Source: Jacaranda mimosifolia (taxonomy: Eukaryota; Streptophyta; Magnoliopsida; Lamiales; Bignoniaceae). From it: a stretch of 64,000 bases of DNA. The translations under genes were made by a program, and so were the position numbers. Below, piece by piece: positions 35,302 to 49,400 of this stretch. Within the stretch, counting starts at the first letter, position 1; every line of letters begins with the position of its first letter. The stretch spans positions 25,401,001 to 25,465,000 of the forward strand of contig CM032128.1 of assembly GCA_018894105.1 (NCBI GenBank), given 5' to 3'. Under the pieces are notes generated by a model, which saw only the letters and a program-made list of their open reading frames with translations, was not told the DNA's origin and did no database searches.

Positions 35302-36490
35302 TATATATATGTATATATTAGTTCCATACTAGTTCCATACATAAACTAATATATACACATATATAGAGAGAGATAAACACAAAAATTAATATGGAATATC
35401 ATTCACACCACAAACACACACACATATATTGAACACTTACCATCATTAGAGATGAAATTACCAAAAAATCAATTAATATAGTGTTGACTTACTAATAATA
35501 AAATAATTTATTTTTATAGTAAATTATATATGAAAATTATTGAGATGGTAAAAAGGGATAAACGTAACTTATCTACATTATTACCACATAATAAAACATT
35601 CTTAAAATAGGGTTGAACATCATTTTACTTTATATATATATATATAATTTAAATTAGATTTTGAATCAAATAATTCATTTAGTTATTGAACAGTTTATTT
35701 GGTCTTGCTCCTCAAATATGATAAATTGGCAATTGCATCGTACTTTGCACGAGTACTATTAAAAATACTATCTAGTTAAAAAGTTTCACATTAGATGTTT
35801 TAATTAAATGTTCACATATTAATTAGTCTATCTTTTTTTTTTTAATTTATACACACACATACATACATCAGGAGTCTATTCGACTCGAACTCATGACTAC
35901 CCACATTATATGGAAGACATATCGATTAGTCTACTTAAATTAATTAAATTTAAGAAGATATTAAATGAACTTTATAAACGGTCAACAAATAAATTTTTTG
36001 ATAGATACTAACACTTCCTCTCAAAAGACCAAAACTTACAATGCAATCAAATTGTGTGATAACAGTCCCTTTATACGTTATGTAGTACAATATTGCTCGA
36101 AAATGGAGTTAAAAGGAAGACATTGGAGTATCAATTCGTCTTCTTTGAAACGCGCCCATAGAGATTTTTTCTTCTCAAAAGTTCTTTGAGTTTGTGATTT
36201 TTTGTAAATGATTTTTTCTGCCCAAGTTTTCTATGAGACTCAATATTTATAGTATTTAGTTTTTTTTTTATTGGCTTAGGCTAATTACGGTATTTTTTTT
36301 ACCATTCTTTATGGGCTTAACTTGTCTTTTGAGTTCTTTAGCCCTTTTACTTAGAAAATAAATTTTAAGTTTAAAGTTATTTTTAATCAATTTACCTAAT
36401 TATCCTTATGGTCAATTTTTAGTAGTATTGTACTGGGTTAACAATAATCTATTTATATATATACATATATGTATTTTTTTTTTGAAAAAG
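35302..36490. other. AT-rich spacer with one dispersed-repeat copy
   Basis: 35360-35640 is a copy of the AT-rich repeat seen at 28.6-31.3 kb. At about 35740-35778 a TCGTACTTTGCACGA hairpin followed by CTAGT could be a plus-strand Helitron-like 3' end. The 74-codon frame at 35965 shows no domain. No gene is supported. Confidence 0.4.
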
Positions 36491-39400
36491 TAAGCATTAC
36501 TAAATAATTTTAGTTTATGAATAGCCAGCAAATGGATATTTTTTTCAATAAATAAAAAATTGAAGATACTGAAAATAAAAATTTAATCAAAGTAAGTACA
36601 ATTAAAAGTAGATTCTTACTCAAAATTACAAGTACAAATATTCGACGAACCCATACCGTCGTCAGTCGCCTTCTTGAAATGAGAATAATAATAACCACTA
36701 CAATAATGGGCATAACTTCAATATGTGTGGAAATTGTTAAGTAATAGAATTGAGAAATCGACGGTGTGCAGAAATATTTATGTAGACGCAAATTACAAAT
36801 ATTATATATAAGGAAAAGTCAAATGCTTTTTGCGTGGTTTTTGTTTGTGAAGTAAGAAAGAGTCGCATCTGAAAAAAATTTAGCTTAGATTGGTTGCATC
36901 TACGATGAATTGACTTTAAATCACTCTTAATAAATTGATTTAAACCCCCTCTTCCTCCCCTAAAAAATCTCAACAACTCATTATTCCTTATAGAAAAGAA
37001 GAATATATATATATATATATATAATTTTTATTATCATGCAAACCAAAATGACATTCAACTTATTCCTTTAAGAGACATAGTAACTTAAATGTTTTATTGC
37101 ATTAAAATATTATAAACAAGAGCTTTTAGCTGGTTAAGATTTAAGTAACTCTTTATAAATTAAAATATTACTTCATTCATCTCAAAATTATATCACACGG
37201 CTGGTGTAACATATTTTACATGAAATTTGAAAAAGTGAGGTTTTTAAGAAGTTTTCCAATCTTATTCTTAAAAACGATAATTTAGAGTTCATAATGTCGT
37301 ACTACTGATTTTTTTTTTTTCAAAAATAGAAAATAAAATCATATCTTGAGATATATAAATATAAGAGATCAATAAGTTTGAAAAAATATTTATATTTTAT
37401 TTTAAGAAAAAAGAAAAAACCCCAAGTCACCAATGAAAAAGAAAACAAAAAAAAAAAAAAAAGGAAAAAAGGAAAATAGAAAAAGGAGAAATAAGAATAC
37501 AAGATAGAGATGTATTGGAAAGGGGACAAACAGAAAATGAGCAAGCATGGCGAAAGGCAAAAAAGCAAAACTTGGTTGTTGCTTCAAACTCTGACTAGTG
37601 CGCTGGCTATGGCATTGGAACGTCCTATTTGCAGACTTGGACCACAAATGGCTCACCACATGAATCCAGTACCTCCAAATTAACGACTCCTACAACAACT
37701 GCTATTATGCATGTACGTACCACGAGGTAGGTACAAACTCTTATTGCACAAATAAACAACACTTACTAAAATGGAGCCACGCTTCAAGGGGTGTACATTC
37801 TTTTTGACAGTGGACGTTGGCTTTGTTCTTCACCTCAAAATCAACCCCTCCCCCTTTCACTTCATTTTCTTGAATTCACCTAAATTTAGAATTCCCATAA
37901 GAAAGAAAAACTAAAAATTGAGGACAATATCACCACAGTTTTTACAACAAATAAAAAGAAAATTCGCTTCAGAAGCTAAACAGGTCCTTTTATATTAACA
38001 ATTCGGTAGGATTCATATTTCAAATTTCACACTTTAAAAATTTAAATATTAATTCCAACATTATACTAATTTAAAAAAACAAAATTAATTATTATCATGA
38101 ATCAACCATCTGTTCGATTTAGAAAGTATTTATGAGAGTTGTAGCTTTTACTTTTATGTTTTTACTATAACATAGGTAAATAGTGTTTTCTCGACTCATT
38201 TTTACTTCAATAATTGTTTAAAAGGAAATAGAATTGAAGTTTGAAGTTTTATAATGTGTTTTCTTTCAATTTATGGTTCTCTATTACAGAATCATATTTA
38301 ACAATTTTATTTTGAGTAATTTTGTCAAAACTACAAATTAAAGATAATTTAATATTTTCTCATATAAACCCAAGCACAACTTTTTTTTAATCAAATATTC
38401 TCATTTCATTTTTACTATTTTTAATTAATTTTTAAACATTTCTTATTTTTACCACTGGCCACTTTTTCCACAATTTTTTGAATTAATCACTTTTGAAAAG
38501 TATAAAAATAGTACAAATCTTAAACGAGTCAAATTACAAGTGCCAAAACGTAAAATAAACAAAAATATTATTTTTTTTTACATAAAAGAGCAAACAACTT
38601 TTAAGATATTAAGATTTTATTTAACAACAATATTTATTTTTATATAATATTAATGTATTTTAATATATTTATTTATTTATTTTTTTGTAAATAAGAATTG
38701 AAAATTATGATAAAATGGTAATTGTAGATATGGAATAGATGAGTTATAAATGATAGTTATTACATAACTCCTAGTCAGTAGAATTAAAAAAAATGAGTGA
38801 TGGCATTTTAAGTAAATTATTTGAGAACATACCAAATAAGGAACATGTGCTTTATTAATAGTATTGATAATGATTTGTGATTTTCTAACTAACAATTGTT
38901 GCATTTATACTAGTTGAAACACATGCATTTTATTTTATTTTTTTATGATAAAGAAGTTATGAATCCAAATTCAATTACTTATAACTTCATTCCATCTCAT
39001 TACTGGTTAACAGATCAAATAGTATCGCCAGCACACTCATATACATGAAGTGTAAGATCAAAATTTAGAAAATTCAATGTGTATGTGTAAATAAAAAAAG
39101 AAAAAAAACACCATCCCAACGCATTATATTAAAAAAATAAAACTTACCACTAACATTAGTCAGTAGGCGGCTCACTTTTTAATAATTCAAATGCCAAAAT
39201 GCCCTTGTCTGCCTTTTATGATTTTATCTCCCCAAATTTATTTTCTTCTCCTAATGCCAAGACAAAAATTACTGCAGTGGAAAGAAAGAAAAAGAAAAAA
39301 AAAAAAAAAGTAGCAGACAATCAATTTTGAGACAGTCACGGCAAAAAAGTAGGTGAAAAGCAACAAGTAGACTAATACTAAATAAATCTGTAATAAGTTG
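36491..39400. other. Intergenic region upstream of the RhoGAP gene
   Basis: AT-rich sequence without a recognisable gene. A homopurine tract of about 75 bases lies at 37405-37500. 37,540-37,890 is less AT-rich but shows no frame or RNA structure that I can defend. The promoter of the downstream gene probably lies in the last kilobase; no firm TATA box was assigned. Confidence 0.45.
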
Positions 39401-39759
39401 TATTATTACTTGCCAGTTGCCACAGGCCACAACCGCTATTACACTACCACCCCCACCTAATCACCCCAGTCCCCACCCCCACTCCTCATTCACATACACA
39501 AACAAAAAACAAGAAAGAGAAAAGACTTGTGAAAAAAAGCAGCTCTGGCTGGTTGCTGCTATTTGCTTCATCTATCCATTTTTTTTTCTTGAAAATTCTT
39601 CAGAAGAAAAAGTAAAAAAATCCAGTTCCAGTTGTGCATCCATCTCCATTGTATAGATCTTCACCGATTCTGTAGCCTGAGTTCGATCCGGGTCGACTCA
39701 GTGTTTGAATCCAGTTGAGATGTTAGCTCAACTGTGAAAAAGGGCTAAAGAAAAGCGAA
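39401..39759 (+). promoter_or_regulatory. Probable 5' UTR / proximal promoter with short uORF
   Basis: Sequence upstream of the PH-RhoGAP start codon. It contains a C-rich tract (39441-39485), purine-rich tracts and a GC-richer stretch from 39650. A five-codon upstream frame (ATG at 39720, TGA ending at 39737) lies 22 bases before the main ATG. The transcription start is not resolved. Confidence 0.45.
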
Positions 39760-42700
39760 ATGTCGGCTTCTCTTGCCGCAATTGAACGCCCTCGTGTTGT
39801 GACCTCGAACACGGTAATGCTTTTGTTGTTCTTTACCCGATTGCTTATAGTTTATTGCGTGGGTTAAAAGAAAAGCAATGAGGGATGCGAATGTTGGATA
39901 TTTTTCTAGTCAAGTTCAGTCAATTAATTGTCAAACTAAAGTTCTAATCTTGTGAATGAATTCAGTAGAGTTTATACTCTTTCCACTTTTGAATTTGGTT
40001 TAGAAATTGTTGGAATCAATTTTAATACATGAAAATGGAATTGGTCTTGCCGTGTTTTATTTTGTGGTTTGTTACTTTTTTAATTTTTTTTTTCCTTCTT
40101 TTTTGATGATTGCAGATATTCAAGAGCGGGCATCTACTCATATCTTCCAAAGGTTAGTGCTTTCAGAATTGAAAGTAGATAATATTGCAAATTCTTGCAA
40201 TCTGGAGTGAGTATGAAAAAAAAAAAAGATATTTCTACAGTTTCTACAATTTGGATTGAATATGGTATTAACTGACAATTTGAAATTTTTTGCCCAACTG
40301 CATGTGTATTTGCATTACGTTAGCAATTTGGTGACTAAACCCATGTGGCATGGCACAACTCTAATTTACACTCGTAAGCCTTCATAACAATCATGCAATC
40401 TTTATGTTCCCAAAGAAGGGTTTGTGTTGCTCTTTCTGGATCTAAGATTGAAGTGAGGAAAAGGAAAACTTAAAAGAAATGCATGGGAAAATTCATCACG
40501 TTTCCATATGGAGAACATGAGTTTTAAGATTACATGTTCTTTGAATGCAAGGGAGTATCAAGAAAACAATGAAAGTGTAAAATATGCCTTTTTGACATGA
40601 TTATACTCGTAGAAACATCTCCTTAGAAAGTGTAAAATATGCCTTTTTGAAAGTGTATATTACTTCTTCTATTTTTGTTTAACTGACAGTATGAATTATC
40701 AGTTCATATTGGTGTTCTATATTGGCCAAAATCACAATTGAGTTAAGATATCCATGCGGACATCAGAATTGGATGTCAAAATTATATCTGGAAATAAATT
40801 AATTGGAATTTGTGTTGATTCAGGAATTAATTTTTCACATTGGCATTCATGCGAGTAGACAAACTGTCTCACTGCATGAGCATTTCTGAGAGTTTCCTAT
40901 TCAATATAGTTTTTCCTCTGGGGACATTATGAGTTCAAATTATGGCACTTACATGCTCTTATGAGGTTTCTTAGTCATCTGATGGAGTTTTAGGCAGCTA
41001 TCTTTCTTTGAATTTTCATCCTTTTCCTTGCATTTCCATCTTAGTCTGACATGGAATTCAGACTTGATCAAAGTATATTATAACCAGGCTTGTAGAATGC
41101 TTTTAACTTCTATTTCTCAATAGGAATTTCTTATACAGAAATTGGTGATATTAGTGACTGTGTTTTTCCTTGCAATTCTGAATTTCGTCCATCTTATAAA
41201 GTTTAGGCTACAGTTAATTAATGGAGTAGTAAGCGCAGTGGTAAGGAGAAGGTGCATGTCCCGTAGGGGAAGTAAACTTTGAGAACTCTGCCTTATCAGG
41301 ATAGAGAAAGGGAGGGGAATAAAAAGGATTAGAACAAAAATTAGAACACCGAGAGTACAATTCTTGTAATTTATTACCACAATTCTTTTGAGGCACACTT
41401 TGATTAAGGCTATTTCATTCCTTTTTAGTGCTTTATGTCCTTTCTGTCCAGTTTGGGAGGGTCGGAAGGATTGAGTTTATAATATTTAGATATCCCTGCT
41501 CTTTTCTAACTTATTTCAAATAAAATATGATGCTTCACTTAGTTAATTCTCTGCCACTTTTCCCCTCAAATCTCAAACAGGATTCATGAAAATGGGGCAA
41601 AAATAATAATAATAAACTTTTGGCTAAGCTTGCTTTCAATTTTAGACATACATTTTAATATAATGTTGTCCTTCTGATGAGCCTACTGTTTGAGAATTTA
41701 TTTGGTTCTTGCTTTCCGATTTTCATTTTTTCAAAAAATGTTCTCAAAATTTTTTTCAAGAACATTTTCACTTTTAAAAGCATCCAAACGATGTTTGTAA
41801 ATTCTTTTTCTTTGTTTTCATGGATTACCTGAATTTGACTTGATGAGCATTCTTTGAAAATACTTTATCAAAATGCAATTTCATTTTTCCACTACTCTTG
41901 ACATAAGAATCCACAGAAAATCTCATTATTAAATCTACTTTCAGAAACACTAGTTGTATGGAAACTTGACAAGAACTCCCAATTTGAAACCAAACTTAGG
42001 CAAATCTGTTTTCTGAAAAACTAATTTTTGTTGACATTCACTGATATTGGTAGAAGTCCGTTGTTGGTTATTTTTTCTTTATGAAAAGTCAGATATGGAT
42101 AAAGCATGCTTTTGTAGTAGCACAATTTTGTGTTTTTTGTCTTTATTCATAAAACGAATAAGGGTTGAGTAGTTTCCTCTCCAAACATTGAGTTGAAGCC
42201 ATTCACCTTTGATTTGGGCTTGTGACTCGTGTTGGATTTTGGGAGAAGTGAATTAGTTTCTCTGGACAGGTGCTGAAATTTCACCTTAAAATGGAATTTG
42301 ATCAGCTGTGTTGTGTAAAACATGTTTTACGGACATTTATCTAAGTGCTGGAAGGTTCATTGTGGTCAATAAGTCATCATAGCTAGAGTGAATATATTTT
42401 TTGTAATAGGAGACTACTTATTTGCCATTCTGCAGCAGCAGACACCATTACCCCTTCCAAACAGGACATAACTTGATCAAGGCTTCTTGCATGTTGACAG
42501 ACACAAAACCCTTCCTGAAGGCTCTTGGAGCCTTTAGTAGTTATGTTAGCTGTAGGTGTTACATTCACTCAGTTAAAAGTGGCATACCATTAGAAAATAC
42601 ACTTGAATAGTCTTAAAGCTTGTATTTGATCAATGGATCCCGAGATAGAGAACTGAATTGGTTTAAGTTTGCACATATGATTATTATGGTTTTTGGTTAA

Positions 42701-43430
42701 TGGATGCTTACATAGAGAACTGAAGTAATTAAGCTTGCAAATATGACTAATATGGTACAAATAGATTATCTTCGGCTTCCACCCTTCATTTTTGATTGAT
42801 GCAAATGTAAAATTATGCTCTTCTTGTTTTTTTTTTTGCTGATGTCATGTTACCTACCATTTAAACTTCTTGCAGGGTTAGGATGGAAGTCTTGGAAGAA
42901 ACGATGGTTTATCCTTACACGCACCTCTTTGGTCTTTTTCAAGAATGACCCAGTTAGTTTTATTGACATTTTCACTTTTCCTTTTCTTTGATGTTCTTTA
43001 TAGTAAAGTTGATTCAGTAATTTGCTTATTTATCATATTACCGAGTTATACAGCTGGTCCATATTATGTTAATTTGCTCCGACTTTAATTTGATATTATC
43101 GTGGCCATGAATATCAAGAACTTATTTTCATGTAGAGTGCACTTCCACAGCGTGGTGGTGAAGTAAATCTGACTTTGGGTGGTATTGATTTGAATAATGC
43201 AGGGAGGTATAAATAAATGGTCTCTCTTCATCATTTGCTGTTTCTATTTGTCTCCTGTTATGTTTTCAATTTCTTCCCATGTGTAGTGTTGTAGTTAGAG
43301 AAGACAAGAAATTGCTGACTGTTTTATTTCCCGATGGACGTGATGGACGGGCATTTACTCTTAAGGTGCATTAAAAGATCGCACATTCTTTCTTCCTCTG
43401 TTTTCTTTTCTTTTTTTTTTTTTTTTTCGG

Positions 43431-43477
<47 letters not shown>

Positions 43478-46400
43478 TCTTTCTTTCTTTTTTTTTTTAA
43501 TTTATAAATCTATGCAATCCCTCTATTTGTAGTTGACCTCTATCTAGCTTGTATTATAATCAGCTGCTCTCCTCTTTCTGTTTCTAAATATCAGGCAGAG
43601 ACATTGGAGGACTTGTATGAGTGGAAGACAGCCCTTGAGCGTGCTCTTGCACAGGCCCCGAGTGCTGCTCTTGTGATGGGACATAATGGGATATTCAGAA
43701 GTGACACTAATGATACAATTGAAGGGTCTTTTCAACAATGTCCGTACCTACTATGATTTCTTCCATGTTCTTCAATAAATAATGTTATGGAGCTTTTTCA
43801 TATAGATTCCCCATGACCCCCTAGTAAGGTGAAATTTATTTGTGTTATCATATGCAAAAATCCTGATGAGGATTTCCTTATAATCCAGGGAGAGACAAAC
43901 GCCCAGTTAAATCCTTGGTTGTTGGACGCCCAATTCTGCTTGCATTAGAAGATATAGATGGAGGTCCATCTTTTCTGGAAAAAGCACTTAGATTCCTTGA
44001 GAAGTATGGTAAGATTTTGTTTTGCAATTTGGAATTGCCTGGAGTATTCCCAGTTGAGCTAGTTTATGATGCGATTTTGAACCTTTTTCATAGCAATGAG
44101 TGAGTTTCATGCACACTCAATCCATGTTCTCATTCTTCCTTTTTTTTGTTTTGTTTGTCCCTAAAGCTTGGAATAATGTCAAAGTTCTTAAACTAGAGTA
44201 TTACTGTATTCAAGCTTATTTCAAACAGAAAAAGAATTTGGTTTGGTTGATTTTCTTTGTATTTAATATTTATAATTTAAGTAATCATTTTTTTAGTATC
44301 TCACTTTGTCCCATAACTGCACACTGTTTGACTTTGTTCCTCAGCTTGACCATCTTGAACACCAATTTACTTAAAAATATATTACATTGTCCAGAGAATA
44401 CTACCGTTTTGGGAGTTGGTCAATTTGAAAATAAGCTACTACTTGTCATTATTGATCTTAAATAATTTCAAGGTCAGTGGTGTTTATCACATGATCAGAG
44501 AGAACATAAAGTACCACAAAAGAGCTTCAGGTTATCCATATGATGGCTGCAGCTTGATCCTGAGAATATATGAAGAAATAGTTGCGTTTTTGTTCCTATT
44601 TTTCTTGTTAACAACAACAATCACCCATTCAGCTTTGTGTTTGCTGACTGAAGATGAGGGAGGATATTTATTATGATTAGTTGAATCTATATTATGGTGT
44701 TCTAATTATTACCCCATGAAAACAGCAAAATAGTGATACAGAAGTTCTTCTTTTGCTGTCTTCAGAGTGTATTCTGACTATACATAATATGTTCAACAGG
44801 AATTAAAGTAGAAGGAATTCTGCGGCACTCTGCAGATGTTGAGGAAGTGGATCGAAGAGTTCAAGAATATGAACAAGGTTTTCGCTTCATTCAAGTCCAT
44901 GATTTTGGACATTATTTCTTTCCCTTGCTGCTACGAATGCATGGAATTGTTTGCTTTTGTTGATCATTATTTAGATGTATGTTAATTGGTTTGGATAGTT
45001 TTCTGTTTTCATGTACAAGTCTGCTGAATTATCTTCTTAAAAGTGCTTTTGCATTTAAAAAACCATGTTTCTAATTGACATCTTATTTGAAGACCTTATT
45101 TACTTGGTCAACCCAAACACATTTGTAGTCTCTCCCACTTTCAGATAGCATTATACAATTGGAAGCTAAAGACACCCTTAATTTGCATTTAATTTAAACC
45201 TTATGCACCAATACAACTTGATTGAGTGGATATGCAATTTTTCTTAGTCAAAAGGACCAATTTGATAGTGGTGTAGCAGAATGAAAGAGATCCGTCAAGA
45301 TGATAGTAGATCAATGTGGTGTATCCAGATAAGGAGAACATGCTTCTGTTATTGAAACCATTTTACGGAATTATAGTGGTTATTGGCCTGCCTCCAGATG
45401 TATGACTTGTGCAGGGTCAGCCAAGCGATTGCCTCTCATTTTTATAGTTTTGGTGAAAGTTGATTGGTAGAAGACTGCAGCTTCTCTGAGCATGGGGACA
45501 CATAAGAAACCTACTTAGTTCCTATTATTTTGTTTACAACCTTTGCATTCTCTTCATTTTTCACTCCCTCCAAATTGAATGTTCAAATTCTATTGCTTGA
45601 CATGACATGCATACCAATTTCAAAGCTACTTGATTGTAGGCAAGACTGAATTTGGTCCTGATGAGGATGCCCATGTCATCGGCGACTGTGTTAAGGTTTG
45701 GTTGCCATCTAAGTACTTAATTCTTCATTCTGGCTTCATTTAACTAATAATCACCAGAGTTTGCTCTCCTTCAGCATGTTCTCCGGGAGCTACCTTCATC
45801 TCCTGTTCCTGCATCATGCTGCACCGCTTTATTGGAAGCCTACAGTAAGTTTATGCAAATCCCTGATGTTTGTGCCAAATTTCCAATCCTATGTGCTCGC
45901 ATATCAAGCAAAAAGTGGCCTCATGTTTACTCATGTTTTTTAATAACTTGTTTTTTTTTCTTTCTTTTTTTTTTTTTTTTTTTTTTGGGCTGTCTTGGGA
46001 AGAAATTGATCGGAAGGAAGCTTGTGTGAATGCAATGCACTCTGCTATACAGGAAACATTTCCCGAACCCAATAGGCGCCTCTTACAGAGGTATGATGTT
46101 GCAACACCTGTTTGTGTTTACATATATCTGCATTAGACATGTCTGATTGAAATGATACCTTTGTCTCTTCCATCTGCAACATTAGGTTTACGTATGCTTA
46201 TAGTTTTTCTTGTGAGTTGTGACCATTCACTTTGGCTTGCTTCCTGGTGAAAAGGTCCCATTATTGCATTAGAAGTCTCTGATGATTTGATGCTAAAGAT
46301 ATTCTAGTGGCGATATAAAGAACTACAACAAAAGGTTAGGTGTAAATATGAGCGGATTTGATGACATCCAAGTGATGCAGGTTCTGTCAAGTAAAAGGAG

Positions 46401-49400
46401 ATGTCGAAGAAGTGATTACTAAGGGAAATGAGTTACTTAAACATGCATCAATAAATACGTAGCAATCAAATATTCACAAATAAATCCTGATTACCGACCA
46501 AACTAGTGATGTACCAAAGCCAAACATACCATAGAATCCACACTCTTCTTTTTGTTCTTATCCCTTTGAAGATCCATGGATCCAATCGGCAGTGGTAGAG
46601 AGCCCTCTTCTCATAAGCATCTGAAGTCACTTCTGATAAACGCAAGGAGAGAGGGTGAGTTCTAAGACCTATGAAATGCTTAATTGGAAATACTCCATTT
46701 TCTTCATTTACCACTCCAGATTCTTTCATTTCCATGTAACGATCATTTCCTTAATGAGTAAGTTCACTCACTCCACCAAATACGGATAGGCCCCCATGGC
46801 CTTTAGCAGTATTGTTTATCAATTTCATGATGAGTACAATGCAAATATGAGATGATTGCCCACTCTTCTTTTGAAGAACAGTAATGCTTATTTTGTAGTA
46901 ACATAAGATTTTCTTTTAGCCCTATATTTCTGGTCCTTAAGGCATACAATTAAACTAATGTAGCACTTGATGTGCAGTATGTAAGCTCAATGTTACTAGC
47001 AATGAATTAATATTTCAAATATAAAACTGTCCGGTACCTGTTTAGTTGAATAATTAGGCTCAATCAGTGTGCGGAGAAATCAAGAGATGATACAATAAAA
47101 ATCTTGATTCTTGATGTTGGAGGATTTTTAGCAAAAATCTCATTACGACTGAAGTTTCTGCATTTTTTCGTGATGAACTGTCTGCAACCTTTTAGTGGGA
47201 AATTAAGCCCAAAAGACAGAGAGAAAGCAAGGGATGATACAATGAATCATAATAGTCTTTGATGTTGGACGCTCTTTAGCGAAAACTTGTTCTTTGTCAG
47301 CCCTTGATCCCACTGGTTGATGTGCCAGTTAAAACATTTTTGTTCTGAAAATGAAAACAGAGGGAGGGAAGGTGGGGGGAAAGAAACCTGGAAATATGAA
47401 TAAAATGCCTAAAAGAGGTCTGAAGAGATCAAGTAGGTCTCTCTCACATATGCTTTGATTCTTATAGCAGGTTAATAAGACTATTAAATTGTTTGCCTCT
47501 TACGTGCTGCAAGATCAGTATCTATGCATTTATGCATGGAACATAGAAGGAATTTTCTGCTACCACATGAGCTTTGAGTTGATGTAATTTTTTTATATTC
47601 TATTTTATTTTATGACACATATCGTCTTTTTCACTCTCATTTGACTCCTCTCCAACTTTTTCAGAGTTCTTAAGATGATGCATACAATTTCCTCCCATGC
47701 TTCTGAGAATCGGATGACTCCTTCAGCAGTTGCTGCTTGTATGGCTCCTTTGCTCTTGCGCCCTCTTTTAGCTGGTGAATGTGAATTAGAGGATGATTAT
47801 GATATCAATGGAGATAATTCTGCTCAGCTGCTCGCTGCTGCTAATGCTGCAAATAATGCCCAAGCAATTATTACAACACTCCTGGAGGAGTATGAGAATA
47901 TTTTTGATGTATGTTATAGTTATTTGTTAGATTCTATGTTGGCAGACTTAGTGGCTGAGTTTTTAACTCTCTTGTATGTCAAGCATTTCGATTATGTGAT
48001 ATGTCTCTTCTCCGCAGATTCCCATATTCTGATCTAAGTCTTTAAACCTTAATTATGTTCTGCTTTTTTGTCATCTTACATTTTTAAACGGGAGAGATGA
48101 ATGTGGTCAGATGCTCATTTCTTTGAATAATCTATCCCTGTTTTATTGTAGTTAGCCATTCAATTCTTGGAAAATGATGAAACGTATTGCACAGGTTGTA
48201 GTTAGCTACGCAAGTTCTTCGAAAACATTCTACGTGTTTTGCTTTAGCTGAATGATAGGGATGCATAACTGTATGCTTTTATTTCAGCAAACCCTGCAGA
48301 TGATGGTCTAATATAGGGGGTTTCTGAATGGCCTTGTTGAATTCTGCCAGCAAACTCGTGTATTTAACAGTCTGCAATATTTACAATAGTAATTATTCTC
48401 GACCACAATTTTACTTGGTCAAGATAAAAATCAACTGAAATTTAGATGTTTAGATGTCTTTGTTTCTGTTGCCTATGTTGGCGCACATGGCTCTTAGTTG
48501 GTCCTATTTTTGGTGAACTACTATTGTTAGTTGCTTGTATAATTCATGTATGCAATACATATCATTTTCTTGGGTGTTTCACTTGTGAAGTTTTGGGAGT
48601 GTGCTTTGCTAGTCACTGTGGTCCCTTTTCAGGGTGATAGTCTGCACAGATGCTCCATGTCTGCGGATTCTCAGACTGATAGCAGTGGAAGTGAAGATAC
48701 GAGTGATGATGAACATCCTGACATAAAAGTCAATGGTTATCATGATGCTGAAAATGAAGTTGACCCTGAAGCAGATTATGATCATGATCGCAGACTCAGT
48801 GGGAAGTTAAGTGAAAGCAGTGGCTCTGCTGCCAGTGATCTATATGACTATAAGGTTCTCTCTCTCTCTCTCTCCCTCCCTGCTGCAACATGCTTACTCA
48901 TACATTCTTCGTGACTTCAAACAATTGGCAATCCAAAGCTAATAATGTGCATGGATTTTTCTATTATTGATATGCTCTCCATTTATTTTCCAACACCATG
49001 TTAAGAATTCTTTTTCAGTTCTAAAGTGATTCTTGTGCTGGACACATGCTCTATTTTTGAATTTTGTCTCATCTTCTTGGAAACAACCATGAAACATATA
49101 AGTACAGCAGAGGAGCGTAGTAATCTGCCGATAATACTGCTGTTAGCTGCTGCTTCTACTCTATAATGATTATGAATAGAAATATAATAGCTGTACTGGC
49201 AGCTGCAACAACAGAAAACAACAAGAGTTGTTAGTAATCTGAATTGCTGCAAAAAGGAAACATGACAATAGCACTACAAGGAGATTGCACAAATCGCTAG
49301 TTCTATTAAGGTGCATTTCTAAAACTGGGGCATTTATTGATCAAGAATTCAAAGTAACAATAGTAATAATAATTAAAGAATTTGAGATAATAATAATGAT

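Noticed and set aside
37405..37500. Minus-strand Phe/Leu-rich 'membrane protein' frames at 37320-37659
   Set aside because: They are produced by a homopurine tract read on the other strand; low complexity only.
41224..41300. SINE-like GCGCAGTGGTAAGG phrase in intron 2
   Set aside because: Box A-like only; no convincing box B, no tail and no flanking direct repeats.
45870..46136. Reading frame spanning exon 10 to exon 11 through a poly-T run
   Set aside because: It crosses an intron and a homopolymer. The spliced frame matches the RhoGAP domain instead.
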